NCBI RefSeq assembly: GCF_007741475.1
Contig: NZ_CP036261.1
Coordinates: 7,255,798 to 7,319,797 of the forward strand
DNA length: 64,000 nt
Reading direction: 5' to 3'
From: Rosistilla ulvae
GTDB taxonomy: Bacteria; Planctomycetota; Planctomycetia; Pirellulales; Pirellulaceae
Each line of letters opens with the position of its first letter. Within the stretch, counting starts at the first letter, position 1. The notes below the pieces were generated by a model. It had not been told where the DNA came from. It saw nothing but the letters and a program-made list of their open reading frames with translations, and searched no databases. Below, one piece after another: positions 46,535 to 55,455 of the stretch. A program made the position numbers and the translations under genes.

Positions 46535-47659
46535 ATGCGAGTCGAACGTTTTCTCATTCGCAAAGATTTCCAAACCGCCCACCACAAAAGGTCTCGCCGA
46601 CGAGGGTTTACGCTAGTCGAACTGCTTGTTGTGATCGCGATCATCGGGCTGCTAGTCGGCCTGTTATTGCCAGCCGTCCAGGCGGCTCGCGAGACGGCGC
46701 GGCGGATGACGTGCAGCAATCAACTGAAACAAATTGGACTGGCAACGCACAACTACCACTCCACCTTCGGACGGTTCCCTTCGGGCTACGTCTCTTATCC
46801 GACAAGGAACGGTTCGGCCCCCGCTTCGGTTCAGATCGATCCGCTGACCTGGGACGCCGGTCCCGGCTGGGGTTGGTCGACGGGGTTGCTGCCGTTTGTC
46901 GAAGCAAGCACGTTGATCGACAACATGCGAATCGATCAACCGATCTGGTCCGTTGCGAACCGACAAGCGATCGCAACAACGCTGCCATTGTTTTTGTGCC
47001 CCAGCGCCACCGGCGGCGACGAACCGTTTGACGTTCAGGGCGCGTCGGGCAACCCTTTGAGCATCGGTGGCGGGACGGTTCGCGTCGGACGCAGCCACTA
47101 TGTCGCCAGCCACGGTCAAGAGAGTTGTTGGGGCGAATGCGGTTCGGCAGCGACGGGAGAGATTTTTACAAACATCTACACGTCGACGACAACGATCGTG
47201 GCGATCGATGGCGATGCGGGGCGAGTGGCCGACGGGCCGTTCTTTCGGAATTCCAAAACGCGATTCCGCGACGTGACCGATGGGACCACCAACACGATCT
47301 TTTTTGGTGAGCACAGTTCCGCGCTGAGCGACAAAACGTGGGTGGGCGTCGTGCCCGGTGCCTACACACATCCACAGTTTTCTTCGCCCGAAAACGGTCC
47401 CGACGCCGCGGCGACGCTGACGCTGGTACACGCCGGGCCATCGGGTGGCGAGCTGGATATCACCGGCAGCCCGATCATTCACCCGGTCAACTTCCCCACC
47501 TATCACGTCGGTCAAATGTACTCGCAGCATCCCGGCGGCGGGATGGTTTGCATGGGCGATGGAAGCGTTCGCTTTGTCAGCGAATACGTCGATCTGTTCC
47601 TGTGGGCGGAACTGTCGAGCATGAACGAAGGGGAAGTCATCGCTGGGGAGGCGCTGTGA
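46535..47659 (+). CDS. DUF1559 protein with prepilin-type N-terminus
   Basis: 374 residues. A basic leader ends in RRRGFTLVELLVVIAIIGLL, the type IV prepilin/pseudopilin cleavage site and helix (cut after Gly, methylated Phe). The rest is the DUF1559 domain: ARETARRMTCSNQLKQIGLA, NYHSTFGRFPSGYV, VTDGTTNTIFFGEHS, and QHPGGGMVCMGDGSVRFVSE. The family is expanded in planctomycetes and probably forms pseudopilin-like surface structures. The small gene after it overlaps its stop by one base. Confidence 0.92.
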   Translation: MRVERFLIRKDFQTAHHKRSRRRGFTLVELLVVIAIIGLLVGLLLPAVQAARETARRMTCSNQLKQIGLATHNYHSTFGRFPSGYVSYPTRNGSAPASVQIDPLTWDAGPGWGWSTGLLPFVEASTLIDNMRIDQPIWSVANRQAIATTLPLFLCPSATGGDEPFDVQGASGNPLSIGGGTVRVGRSHYVASHGQESCWGECGSAATGEIFTNIYTSTTTIVAIDGDAGRVADGPFFRNSKTRFRDVTDGTTNTIFFGEHSSALSDKTWVGVVPGAYTHPQFSSPENGPDAAATLTLVHAGPSGGELDITGSPIIHPVNFPTYHVGQMYSQHPGGGMVCMGDGSVRFVSEYVDLFLWAELSSMNEGEVIAGEAL

Positions 47660-48000
47660 TGGGAGCTTCGAAATCAGAAACATCGCTGGCACGTTTCGGC
47701 TGGGCGAGCGTTGCAGTTGCGATCGTCGCTGCGGGACTGTGGTGGTGGATGCAACCGCCGGCACCGCTCAGCGAAAACGGATACGACCTGACGATCGCCC
47801 TCTATCGCGTTTGCAACCAACGCAGCGACGAGGGGCTGCAGCGGATCGAGGAGTTGTTGGACGAGAGTCGATCGACGGCGGCGGCGAGCGATCCATCGCA
47901 TGGGATCGTCGCGGCGATCGTTGCTCAAGCGAAAGCCGGAGACTGGGAATCAGCAGCCCGAGCATCGCGTCGGGCGTTGGAAGACCAAGTCAAACGCTGA
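47659..48000 (+). CDS. Small membrane-anchored protein coupled to the DUF1559 gene
   Basis: 113 residues from ATG 47659, sharing one base with the DUF1559 stop (TGATG). A single N-terminal helix (WASVAVAIVAAGLWWWM) is followed by a helical domain (LTIALYRVCNQRSDEGLQRI and AKAGDWESAARASRRALE) that looks like one or two TPR-like hairpins. Such short partners commonly follow DUF1559 genes. Function unknown. Confidence 0.72.
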   Translation: MGASKSETSLARFGWASVAVAIVAAGLWWWMQPPAPLSENGYDLTIALYRVCNQRSDEGLQRIEELLDESRSTAAASDPSHGIVAAIVAQAKAGDWESAARASRRALEDQVKR

Positions 48001-48305
48001 GCGCCGGGCGGTGCTGCCGTCATGTTCGGCGCGATCGCTGCGATCGGTGCAGTCTCATCGCAGCGATCGGCCGATCGGATCGGTTGCTCATAATTCGAAC
48101 CTTCCCAGTCGGCTGGCGGCAGATTTGTGATCTACGTTTACTAGGCGTGCCCGATCCATCGATGCGATCGCATGCGGCTTCAACCCCTTCAAAAATTGCA
48201 CGTTGAACACGCCCGGCGATGGGCTGACAGCAGGTGATGAACGCGCATCTATCCTCGGCGCGATGAAGCCTCCACTCACAACTCAAGACGCTGGTAAGCC
48301 GACGA
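48001..48305. other. Intergenic region without recognised features
   Basis: About 305 bases. Repeated GCGATCG-like words and a run near 48016-48080, but no clear hairpin, repeat or gene. It should contain the promoter of the acetyltransferase gene that starts at 48306. Confidence 0.5.
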
Positions 48306-49403
48306 ATGAATCTACGGATTGTCAAAAGCGAAGCTGAATTCATGCAGCTGCAGGAAGCCTGGGACGCGCTGGATCCCGCACCGATGCAGAGCTTCGCCTG
48401 GAACTTCGCATGGTGGCAAAGCTTCAGCCGCTATAACGCGCTGCGGATCTATTGCTACGAAGATCAAGGGACCGTTGTCGGAATCGCACCGTTCTATTTT
48501 GACCGTCGCCTTGGCCAACGCGCTTTGAAGTTCCTCGGCAGCGGGATCACATGCAGCGATTACGCGCAATTGATCGTCGCCGACGAACACCGCCAAGATT
48601 TCCTTTCCGAGATCGCCGAAGACGTCCGCCAGTCGCGGTTCATCCGGATGGTCGAACTCGACGGCGTCCTAGCCGATCCCTCCCAAAACCCCGACCTCAA
48701 GATCGTCGACCAATTGGGAACTCCCTTCTGGCGATACGACCGCGACGTCGATTCGTCTTGGCTTTTGGAACTGCCTGATTCTTGGGACCAATTCCTCAAG
48801 CAATCGGCTTCCAATTTACGCCGCAAGGTTCGCAAAGCTGCCCGCCGGATCGACGGCGGCGAGGTGCAGATCCGTTCGACCCGCGACGACCTGTCGGTCG
48901 AATCGGCATTTGCGACGCTGGTCCGTCTGCATCTGGAACGAACCGATGCCAAGGGGCTGCAGTCGGCGTTTTGCGATCCCGAATACGTCCGCTTCCTGCA
49001 TGCCGCCGCGGCCGATTTGATCCCTCAGGGGAAAGCTGAAATCCTGATTGCGGAACATCAAGGCAAACCGATCGCCGTCCATTTCAACTTGCAGGGCCCA
49101 CGCGGTCCCCAGTTGTATCAGTCCGGCGCGTCGCGCGATGCAATGGAACTGGAACCCGGATATCTGCTGTTCACTCATGTCATCCGGCGGACGATCGGTG
49201 AAGGGATTGCGGAGTTCGACTTCCTCCGCGGCGACGAACCCTACAAAAAGTTCTGGGGTGCTCGCCCTGTCCACTTAGCAACGGTGCGGTGTGTGTCGAA
49301 GAGTTTGTTCACGACTGCTGGGCATAAGCTGGCTCTTGGCGCACGGCGACTGAAAAACGATCTACGCAGCTTTCAATGGCGTGGGCTGGGAGTGGCTCGA
49401 TGA
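48306..49403 (+). CDS. BioF2-like GNAT acetyltransferase (first of two)
   Basis: 365 residues. It has the double-GNAT BioF2/FemAB-like fold: MNLRIVKSEAEFMQLQEAWD and PAPMQSFAWNFAWWQSFSRY at the start, LKFLGSGITCSDYAQLIVAD, SASNLRRKVRKAARRIDGGE, and near the end LEPGYLLFTHVIRRTIGEGI followed by FDFLRGDEPYKKFWG. Such proteins are common in exopolysaccharide and cell-surface clusters, where they transfer acyl or aminoacyl groups. The next gene, of the same family, overlaps by four bases (ATGA), so the two may act as a pair. Confidence 0.85.
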   Translation: MNLRIVKSEAEFMQLQEAWDALDPAPMQSFAWNFAWWQSFSRYNALRIYCYEDQGTVVGIAPFYFDRRLGQRALKFLGSGITCSDYAQLIVADEHRQDFLSEIAEDVRQSRFIRMVELDGVLADPSQNPDLKIVDQLGTPFWRYDRDVDSSWLLELPDSWDQFLKQSASNLRRKVRKAARRIDGGEVQIRSTRDDLSVESAFATLVRLHLERTDAKGLQSAFCDPEYVRFLHAAAADLIPQGKAEILIAEHQGKPIAVHFNLQGPRGPQLYQSGASRDAMELEPGYLLFTHVIRRTIGEGIAEFDFLRGDEPYKKFWGARPVHLATVRCVSKSLFTTAGHKLALGARRLKNDLRSFQWRGLGVAR

Positions 49404-50620
49404 TCCAAAAGCTGTCGACGTCACTGCTGAAATCAACGGCTTCAAAGTCCAAAATCGGGCAAAAACATTACCGCGTGGCCGAAGTCGATCTGCCGCAACT
49501 CGACTTCCACGGCCGGATCGTTCGCGACCTCGAAGAACTCGAATCGATCGTCGATCGCTGGCAGCGATTGATGGAAACCGCGATCCACCCCAATCTCTTC
49601 TTCGACCCCGATTTCCTGATCCCCGCGCTACGGCACCTGAACGATCGCGATGCGGCGGTACTGGTGATCGAAGCCCCGCGGCGAATGCATCCCGAAGGGG
49701 ATCCGGTCCTGTGCGGGCTGATGCCGTTGATCCGTAAACGAATTTACGGCCTGCCATTGTCTGGCCGCGAAATCTGGAAACACGATCAGTGCTTCGATTG
49801 CACTCCGCTGTTACGCCGGGATTGCGCCGCCGAAGCCTGGCGGTTTGCGCTCGAATATTTGGCGACCGAGCAGGGCGTGCAATTGCTGAGCATGAATACG
49901 GTCAGCGGGCAGGACCAATTTGCGAATCTGATCACCGATCATTTCTACGCCGCGTCGACGACAGTCTTCCACCGCGACGCATTCACGCGAGCCTGCTTCC
50001 AGCCGGCCCCCGATGCGGAAACCTATCTAAATGCTCAAGTCTCCAAGAGCACGCGAAAGGGAACGCAGCGATTGAGTCGCAAGCTGGCCCAGCAGGGCGC
50101 ACTGACAACAGGTTGCGCCGATCAAGACGACCACGCGACGTGGATCGAAGAGTACATCGCGTTGGAAGCGGCGGGATGGAAGGGACGCCAAGGGACCGCG
50201 TTTGACAGCAGCGATGGATCTCGTGAATTCTTTCGCGAGATGGCAACGCGGATGCTAGAGAAGAACAAAATGCAGATCCTCAAGGTTTCGCTCGACGATC
50301 GCCCGATCAGCATGATGTGCGATCTAGTGACATCCGAACGCGGGGCGCATTTCAAAACCACCTTCGACGAAACGCTACACGAATATTCGCCCGGCTTGAT
50401 CGCCGAACTGGAGAACATCCCGATCATGCACGACCGTGGATTGGAGATCGTCGATTCGTGCGCCGATCCGGACCACTCGATGATCAACCGCGTCTGGCCC
50501 GACCGGATCCGATTTCAAAGTCTCGTCGTGGCGTTGGGCGGCAAGCTGTCGCAAGTCGCCGTGGCCAGCCTACCGATGCTCCAGCTGGTTCGTCACTCAT
50601 TTAAGAAGAAGGGAAAATAA
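49400..50620 (+). CDS. BioF2-like GNAT acetyltransferase (second of two)
   Basis: 406 residues from ATG 49400, in ATGA overlap with the first acetyltransferase. The same fold, more divergent: AIHPNLFFDPDFLIPALRHL, LMPLIRKRIYGLPLSGREIW, SKSTRKGTQRLSRKLAQQGA, and FKTTFDETLHEYSPGLIAEL. The region ending SCADPDHSMINRVWPDRIRF is the usual closing motif of this family. Substrate unknown. The cupin gene begins two bases after its stop. Confidence 0.83.
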   Translation: MIQKLSTSLLKSTASKSKIGQKHYRVAEVDLPQLDFHGRIVRDLEELESIVDRWQRLMETAIHPNLFFDPDFLIPALRHLNDRDAAVLVIEAPRRMHPEGDPVLCGLMPLIRKRIYGLPLSGREIWKHDQCFDCTPLLRRDCAAEAWRFALEYLATEQGVQLLSMNTVSGQDQFANLITDHFYAASTTVFHRDAFTRACFQPAPDAETYLNAQVSKSTRKGTQRLSRKLAQQGALTTGCADQDDHATWIEEYIALEAAGWKGRQGTAFDSSDGSREFFREMATRMLEKNKMQILKVSLDDRPISMMCDLVTSERGAHFKTTFDETLHEYSPGLIAELENIPIMHDRGLEIVDSCADPDHSMINRVWPDRIRFQSLVVALGGKLSQVAVASLPMLQLVRHSFKKKGK

Positions 50621-50621
50621 G

Positions 50622-51512
50622 ATGCTACAACCACTCCCCACCGCGCTCAGCCAAGACCATTTGTGCGACCTGAACCAGCAGAAGTTTATCGACGATTTCA
50701 ATCGCCGTCCGTTTAAGATCGGGCATCAATTGAGCGATCACCCGTTGTTCGCATTGGAATCGTTGATCGAATTGTCGAAAGACTTGCCGGCCGACCGCGT
50801 CGAATACAACGCTGGCAACCTGCCGGTATCACAAGACCCGACATCGACGCCACAAAATGGGCTGTCGGTGGAAGAGACGATCCAACGGATTCAACAGTGC
50901 CAGTCATGGTTGGTGTTGAAAAATGTCGAACTGAACAATCAGTATGGCGATCTGTTGGATCAATGCCTGGACCAGGTCAAGCCACTGGCGGCGTTGGTCT
51001 CCGAAGGGATGACGCACAAGCAGGGCTTCATCTTCATTTCGTCTCCCGGTTCGGTGACGCCATTCCATATCGATCCGGAGAACAATTTTCTCCTGCAGAT
51101 CCGCGGCACGAAGAAGGTCTGGATGTTCGGGCAGAACGATCGCGAAGTCCTCCCCGAAACGCAAGTCGAAGACTTCTTCTCCGGCGCTCACCGGAACATG
51201 CAGTTCGAAGAACGGTTCCGCGAGCGTGGCGAGCAGTTCGATCTGTCACCCGGCGAAGGTTTGCACTTCCCCGTCGTGGCGCCGCACTACGTCGAAAATG
51301 GCCCCGAGGTCTCGGTCTCGTTCAGCATCACCTTCCAGACCCAAGACTCCTCGGATCGGCAAACCCTTCATCGCTTCAACCGCCACCTGCGACGGATCGG
51401 TTTGACGCCGTCGAACGTCGGTGAGCGTCCCGGTCGCGACAACGCAAAATTGGCGATGTTGCGGACGCTGCGGAAGGTGAAGAATATCGTGCGCCGTCCC
51501 GCGGACGCGTAG
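50622..51512 (+). CDS. Cupin/JmjC-like oxygenase-fold protein
   Basis: 296 residues; GAAGGGAAAAT stands before the ATG. The central part is a cupin_8/JmjC domain: QGFIFISSPGSVTPFHIDPE (the HxD metal pair), NFLLQIRGTKKVWMFG, and LHFPVVAPHYVENGPEVSVS with a second histidine. If iron is bound it would be a 2-oxoglutarate dioxygenase acting on a protein or peptide side chain. The N- and C-terminal parts are not recognised. Close packing after two acetyltransferases suggests a shared surface-modification or small-molecule pathway. Confidence 0.8.
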   Translation: MLQPLPTALSQDHLCDLNQQKFIDDFNRRPFKIGHQLSDHPLFALESLIELSKDLPADRVEYNAGNLPVSQDPTSTPQNGLSVEETIQRIQQCQSWLVLKNVELNNQYGDLLDQCLDQVKPLAALVSEGMTHKQGFIFISSPGSVTPFHIDPENNFLLQIRGTKKVWMFGQNDREVLPETQVEDFFSGAHRNMQFEERFRERGEQFDLSPGEGLHFPVVAPHYVENGPEVSVSFSITFQTQDSSDRQTLHRFNRHLRRIGLTPSNVGERPGRDNAKLAMLRTLRKVKNIVRRPADA

Positions 51513-51735
51513 TAACCGTCGGGCCTTTGGCCCGTTGAGGGGCGAGGAACCGTTCGTGAATTCAAACGCCGCCCCCGGCGGGGACGCACGTCGATCTGCG
51601 ATCCCTTCGGGAGCGTCGCGTGCCGTGGTATCGTGTTCCGGAGGTGCGCCGCTGCGCGTCGACCTCCGGCTACCATCTGCGCGATCCCTTCGGGATCACC
51701 GTGGCGAACACAACTGCAACTCCGACCAACACGTG

Positions 51736-52419
51736 CTAGGCGGCTTTGGCTGTGGCAACTTCTTGTGTCACGCCCGCGACTAGACGGATCGTTCGGTTGG
51801 CGAACGACGCGGTCTGGGCATCGTGAGTTACCATCACGATCGTGCGTCCGTCGTTGTGGAACTCGGTCAGATATTCCATCACTTGCACGCGAGTCTCGGC
51901 GTCGAGATTTCCCGTCGGTTCGTCGGCTAAGATGATCTGAGGATCGTTGGCCAACGTCCGCGCCAGTGCGACGCGTTGTTGTTGCCCTTGGCTCATCTCC
52001 GACGGACGGTGATCGCTGCGGTCGGCGAGTCCGACGCGATCCAACAACTCCAACGCGTGCTCTCGCTGCTGTTGAGCGCTCAGTCCCGACAGCATCAGTG
52101 GAATCTGCACGTTTTCACATGCGGAGAGCCAATGGATCAGATTGAACGACTGGAATACGAAGCCGATCTTTTCGCGCCGCAGCTCAGCTCGGCTCTCGAT
52201 CGACAGATCGTACAGCGACTGGCCATCGAGCATGATCTGACCGGTCGTGGGAGCCAACATGCCTCCCAACACCGACAGCAACGTCGTCTTTCCGCTGCCG
52301 CTGGGACCAACGATCGCGATGAAGTCATTGTCGGCGATTTCGAGATTGGAGTCGTCCAGAGCGGTCACGATTTGACCGCGACGCTGGTACGTATGAGTGA
52401 CCGATTGCAGGCGATACAT
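51736..52419 (-). CDS. LolD/MacB-type ABC transporter ATP-binding protein
   Basis: 227 residues from ATG 52419, with AAGGAAGGA just ahead; the frame to 52854 is a shadow. Walker [18 protein letters not shown]-loop [20 protein letters not shown], signature [16 protein letters not shown] (S-Q-G-Q in place of S-G-G-Q), and Walker [15 protein letters not shown]. It belongs to the MacB/LolD group that works with FtsX-type permeases, one of which is the next gene upstream. Last gene of the metal efflux locus. Confidence 0.92.
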   Translation of the reverse strand: MYRLQSVTHTYQRRGQIVTALDDSNLEIADNDFIAIVGPSGSGKTTLLSVLGGMLAPTTGQIMLDGQSLYDLSIESRAELRREKIGFVFQSFNLIHWLSACENVQIPLMLSGLSAQQQREHALELLDRVGLADRSDHRPSEMSQGQQQRVALARTLANDPQIILADEPTGNLDAETRVQVMEYLTEFHNDGRTIVMVTHDAQTASFANRTIRLVAGVTQEVATAKAA

Positions 52420-52481
52420 GACAGTCCTTCCTTGAAAATGAGAGCGTTGAATTGTGGTGATGGTTCGCAAAGACTTGCGAA

Positions 52482-53714
52482 TCAGGCGTCGTTGAAGACC
52501 AGGCAGGGATCGACTCCAGCGGCGCGGCGAGCTGGCAGCAGGCTGGCCAATACAGCGACGACAGTGGCGGTGGCCATGCCGACGCCAAGCAGGCTGGGCA
52601 TCGGTTGGACGTGAACGCCTAACAATTGAGGGCCGAGGATCGCGGCCAGGATCGTTCCGGCAGCAAACCCGCCGACGCCGCCGGCCAAGCCCAACAACGT
52701 CGCTTTGCCCAAGAACATTTTTGTCACGAAGCCGCGGGTGGCACCAAGAGCCATCAGCGTGCCGATCTCTTTGCGGCGTTCGGTTACGTTGGCGTACATC
52801 ACGCTGGCGATGCTCGCACCACCGACCAGCAACAGGATCGAAAAGAAGACCCACGACAATCGCGACATCAGACCGTTAACGGCGATCTGTGTCTCGACCA
52901 CTTGAGCGATTGTGATCACGCGCGTGTCCGGCAACTCAGCCGACAGCTTGCCGATCAATCCGCCGGCGGCTTCTTCACAGCAGGCCATGATCTCGATCAC
53001 GTTCACAACCGGGCCAGCTTCGGAGAGATCTTGCACGCTGTGCAGGTGAGCAAAGACGCGGCCGTCATCGATCGTTCCGGTGGCTGGCAGAATCGTCAGC
53101 ACCTTAAATTCTTCGCCCAACAACGGCAGCTTGTCGCCGACGCTGGCTCCCAATTGTGTGGCGATGTCGCGTCCCAAGATCACGTCGCGATCGCCCAATT
53201 CGTCGATCGTGCGGTTGGTCGCCAAGGAATCGGGATCGTTGTCGCCAGCCGATGGAACGGAAGCTTTGGGGGCACAGCAACCGGCGTCGGTGCCAACGGC
53301 ATTAGTCAACATCCCGAGCCCCTGCCAAGCCGACTTGGCTTGGAATTCGCTGCGTGGCAAGATGCCAGTCAGCGTCACGGGAATCGAATCGACGTCGGCG
53401 GCGACGCACAATTTCGGAGCCAGGTTTTCGACGCCGGCCAGTCGCGCCAGGGCCAGCTGGCTGACATACGATTCGGGCATCGTGTGGCCATGCATATCGG
53501 CCGAATAATAATCTTGCAAGCTAACGTTCGGTGGCAGCACCAAGACGTTGGCTCCCAGCGATTCCATGTCCCCTGCGATTTTTCGCTCCGAAAAAACCGT
53601 GATGTTCTGGATCGCAACCAGCGCGGTCACGCCAAGGGTTACCGCCAGCAGACTTGTCAGCATCGGGGTCGGCCGCTGCCACAGTTCTTTCCAAATCATG
53701 GACTTCAGTTGCAT
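52482..53714 (-). CDS. FtsX-like ABC transporter permease with periplasmic Cys-Cys pairs
   Basis: 410 residues. Topology is that of MacB/LolC permeases: helix 1 [20 protein letters not shown], a periplasmic domain of about 220 residues, then three C-terminal helices ([60 protein letters not shown]). The periplasmic domain holds [12 protein letters not shown] and [12 protein letters not shown], two vicinal Cys pairs that are not usual for the family and could bind metal or form disulphides. With the ATPase it forms an exporter in the metal locus. Confidence 0.85.
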   Translation of the reverse strand: MQLKSMIWKELWQRPTPMLTSLLAVTLGVTALVAIQNITVFSERKIAGDMESLGANVLVLPPNVSLQDYYSADMHGHTMPESYVSQLALARLAGVENLAPKLCVAADVDSIPVTLTGILPRSEFQAKSAWQGLGMLTNAVGTDAGCCAPKASVPSAGDNDPDSLATNRTIDELGDRDVILGRDIATQLGASVGDKLPLLGEEFKVLTILPATGTIDDGRVFAHLHSVQDLSEAGPVVNVIEIMACCEEAAGGLIGKLSAELPDTRVITIAQVVETQIAVNGLMSRLSWVFFSILLLVGGASIASVMYANVTERRKEIGTLMALGATRGFVTKMFLGKATLLGLAGGVGGFAAGTILAAILGPQLLGVHVQPMPSLLGVGMATATVVAVLASLLPARRAAGVDPCLVFNDA

Positions 53715-53858
53715 GGATTCCGTTCCTTGAGAGAGCTTTTCGTTTTTTGGAGAGGGGCGATTTTCAGCAACACCGCGGGGACGCTCGCGCCCGCCAAACG
53801 CAAACGGTTTGGCGAATCATCGGGCGAAGAGGCCACGGCGCGTCGAGGCGCGGGCTTG

Positions 53859-54635
53859 CTAGCGGCGAGCGGGTTGGGAAGCGCCAGCCGATTTGTGATG
53901 CTTGCAATTTTCGTCGTCGCAGCATTTGCCAGCCGCAGCCAGTTTTTCAGCTAGCGTGCTGTGGGTGACGCTGCCATTGAAGATCCCGATCATCACGCCC
54001 GGAGGTGCCATGAAGGCGACGACCGATGTCGGTTGGTCTGTGCGAACCTTCAATTGATTCAGAAACTTCGCTTCGCCCGGATCGTTGGCTTCCACGGTGA
54101 CGACGGTCGAGCGATCTTGATAAAGCGAGTCGGCCATGAATTGGCGAACTCCCATCGGGATTGCAGCACCGGCGGCGGGCTGAGCACACAGCAGGACGAT
54201 CTTCTTGTCCTGCAACGCCTTGAGGCACTTTGCTTGTCCGGGCGAGACGATCGCCGAGGTCAATTGGTGCCCGGTGACGCGTTGTGGGAAGACGCTGCAG
54301 ACGGCGCCATTGGGAGCCAATACAGCGACGGCAGGCATCGGCAAACGCGTGGCATCAAATCGTTTAACGAGATCGCGTTCGGCGACGTCGGTGATTTGCA
54401 CCGGCAGGATCGCGGCATCGCGCCGTTCGGCGAAGGTCGATTGCAACACGCCATGCATGCTCTGCGTCGCGGCATCGTTGTTGCGATAGAACAGGATGTA
54501 GGCGAACTGTTGATTATTGGCGACGGTGTCGAGCATCTGCTCGACAGGGCTGGCACCACGAGCGGTCGAACTCTGGGCAATGCAAGTGGCGATCAGAGTC
54601 AACGTCAGTGCGAACTTGGTGACATTCCGTGTCAT
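53859..54635 (-). CDS. Secreted thioredoxin-fold-like protein with a Cys/His-rich tail
   Basis: 258 residues from ATG 54635, where GAAGGA is well spaced; ATG 54644 would put that site directly against the start. A signal peptide ends near QSSTARGA. The body looks like two thioredoxin-fold halves (QFAYILFYRNNDAATQSMHG; KKIVLLCAQPAAGAAIPMGV) with no CxxC active site. The C-terminus is GKCCDDENCKHHKSAG, a likely metal-binding tail. It lies between the His-rich lipoprotein and the FtsX permease and probably handles metal in the periplasm. Family not named with certainty. Confidence 0.65.
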   Translation of the reverse strand: MTRNVTKFALTLTLIATCIAQSSTARGASPVEQMLDTVANNQQFAYILFYRNNDAATQSMHGVLQSTFAERRDAAILPVQITDVAERDLVKRFDATRLPMPAVAVLAPNGAVCSVFPQRVTGHQLTSAIVSPGQAKCLKALQDKKIVLLCAQPAAGAAIPMGVRQFMADSLYQDRSTVVTVEANDPGEAKFLNQLKVRTDQPTSVVAFMAPPGVMIGIFNGSVTHSTLAEKLAAAGKCCDDENCKHHKSAGASQPARR

Positions 54636-54672
54636 GGTTAGCATCCTTCATTAGCTGCCGAGGTGTCGATCC

Positions 54673-54705
54673 GACCAGAATCCGCTCGGCAATCGGATTC
54701 TGGTC
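54673..54705 (-). terminator. Hairpin between the His-rich lipoprotein and the thioredoxin-like gene
   Basis: Perfect 12-base arms (54673-54684 GACCAGAATCCG and 54694-54705) with a 9-base loop, downstream of the lipoprotein stop. It may end or reduce transcription before the last three genes of the locus. Confidence 0.55.
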
Positions 54706-54764
54706 AAAATAGTGTGCTGAGAATCGACGCTAGCGATTCCCAAGTGGCTAAGGCTCTTTAACTT

Positions 54765-55286
54765 CTAGTGATCGTGATCGTGGTGGCCCTCTCCATCGTG
54801 GTCGTGATGGATCGTCCCGCGATACGATTTGCCATTGATGCTCAACACCAATCGCGGCTCGGCTCCCTCTTCATCCAGGTGTGCCGCTAGTTCCTTATCG
54901 GTCGAAACGAACCGCGAGGATTGGCCTTCTGGATCGTTCTCGTCGGGGGATGCTGCTAGCGGAAACTGCTCGGGCGTCCCATCATGCGTGGCGTTGATCG
55001 TGATCTCCGTCGCCGCGATTGGAACCTGCGCCTTGGCTGCCGAATCGAGCACGTAGATCGTGACCGTCCCTGCAGCGTCGTCGTGAACCAGTTCGGCGTG
55101 ATATTCCTCGTTCCCCAGTTCGATCAATGAACCGTGATGCGGACCCTCGGTGGGATGAGCATGAGCGGCCTCTCCTTGATGTGCGTCGGCCGCGCCGGAA
55201 TCGGCGGTTGGTGCGGGTTTGCAGCCGGTCAGGCTGATGGCAAGACATGCGAAGCCGATGGCGAACGTGGTCGTCAGTTTCTTCAT
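54765..55286 (-). CDS. His-rich lipoprotein of the metal efflux locus
   Basis: 173 residues. Signal peptide with lipobox (LAISLTGC). The mature start is rich in His (AHQGEAAHAHPTEGPHHGSL), followed by a small beta domain (ELGNEEYHAELVHDDAAGTV; VLDSAAKAQVPIAATEITIN), and the protein ends HHDHDGEGHHDHDH. It should bind divalent metals in the periplasm and pass them to or from the RND pump encoded just upstream. Homologous small proteins accompany CzcA-type pumps in planctomycetes; no formal family name is claimed. Confidence 0.75.
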   Translation of the reverse strand: MKKLTTTFAIGFACLAISLTGCKPAPTADSGAADAHQGEAAHAHPTEGPHHGSLIELGNEEYHAELVHDDAAGTVTIYVLDSAAKAQVPIAATEITINATHDGTPEQFPLAASPDENDPEGQSSRFVSTDKELAAHLDEEGAEPRLVLSINGKSYRGTIHHDHDGEGHHDHDH

Positions 55287-55455
55287 AGTGTGCTCCAGTG
55301 AATACGCTATTTTTCAGTTGGGGGTGAGAGCAAAACGCAACAGGATTTGCTAGCCAATAGGTTGCTAGCGATTGGTTCAACCAATGCGTTGCTCGTATTG
55401 AGCGACCGCATCGGCAAGGGGTGAAAATTCGTAGCGGAAATAAACAGGTGTTGAG

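Noticed and set aside
51513-51735. Short GC-rich hairpins (GATCCCTTCGGGA words, CGGAGGT / ACCTCCG)
   Set aside because: Too short and scattered to call as a defined element; probably degenerate intergenic repeat remnants.
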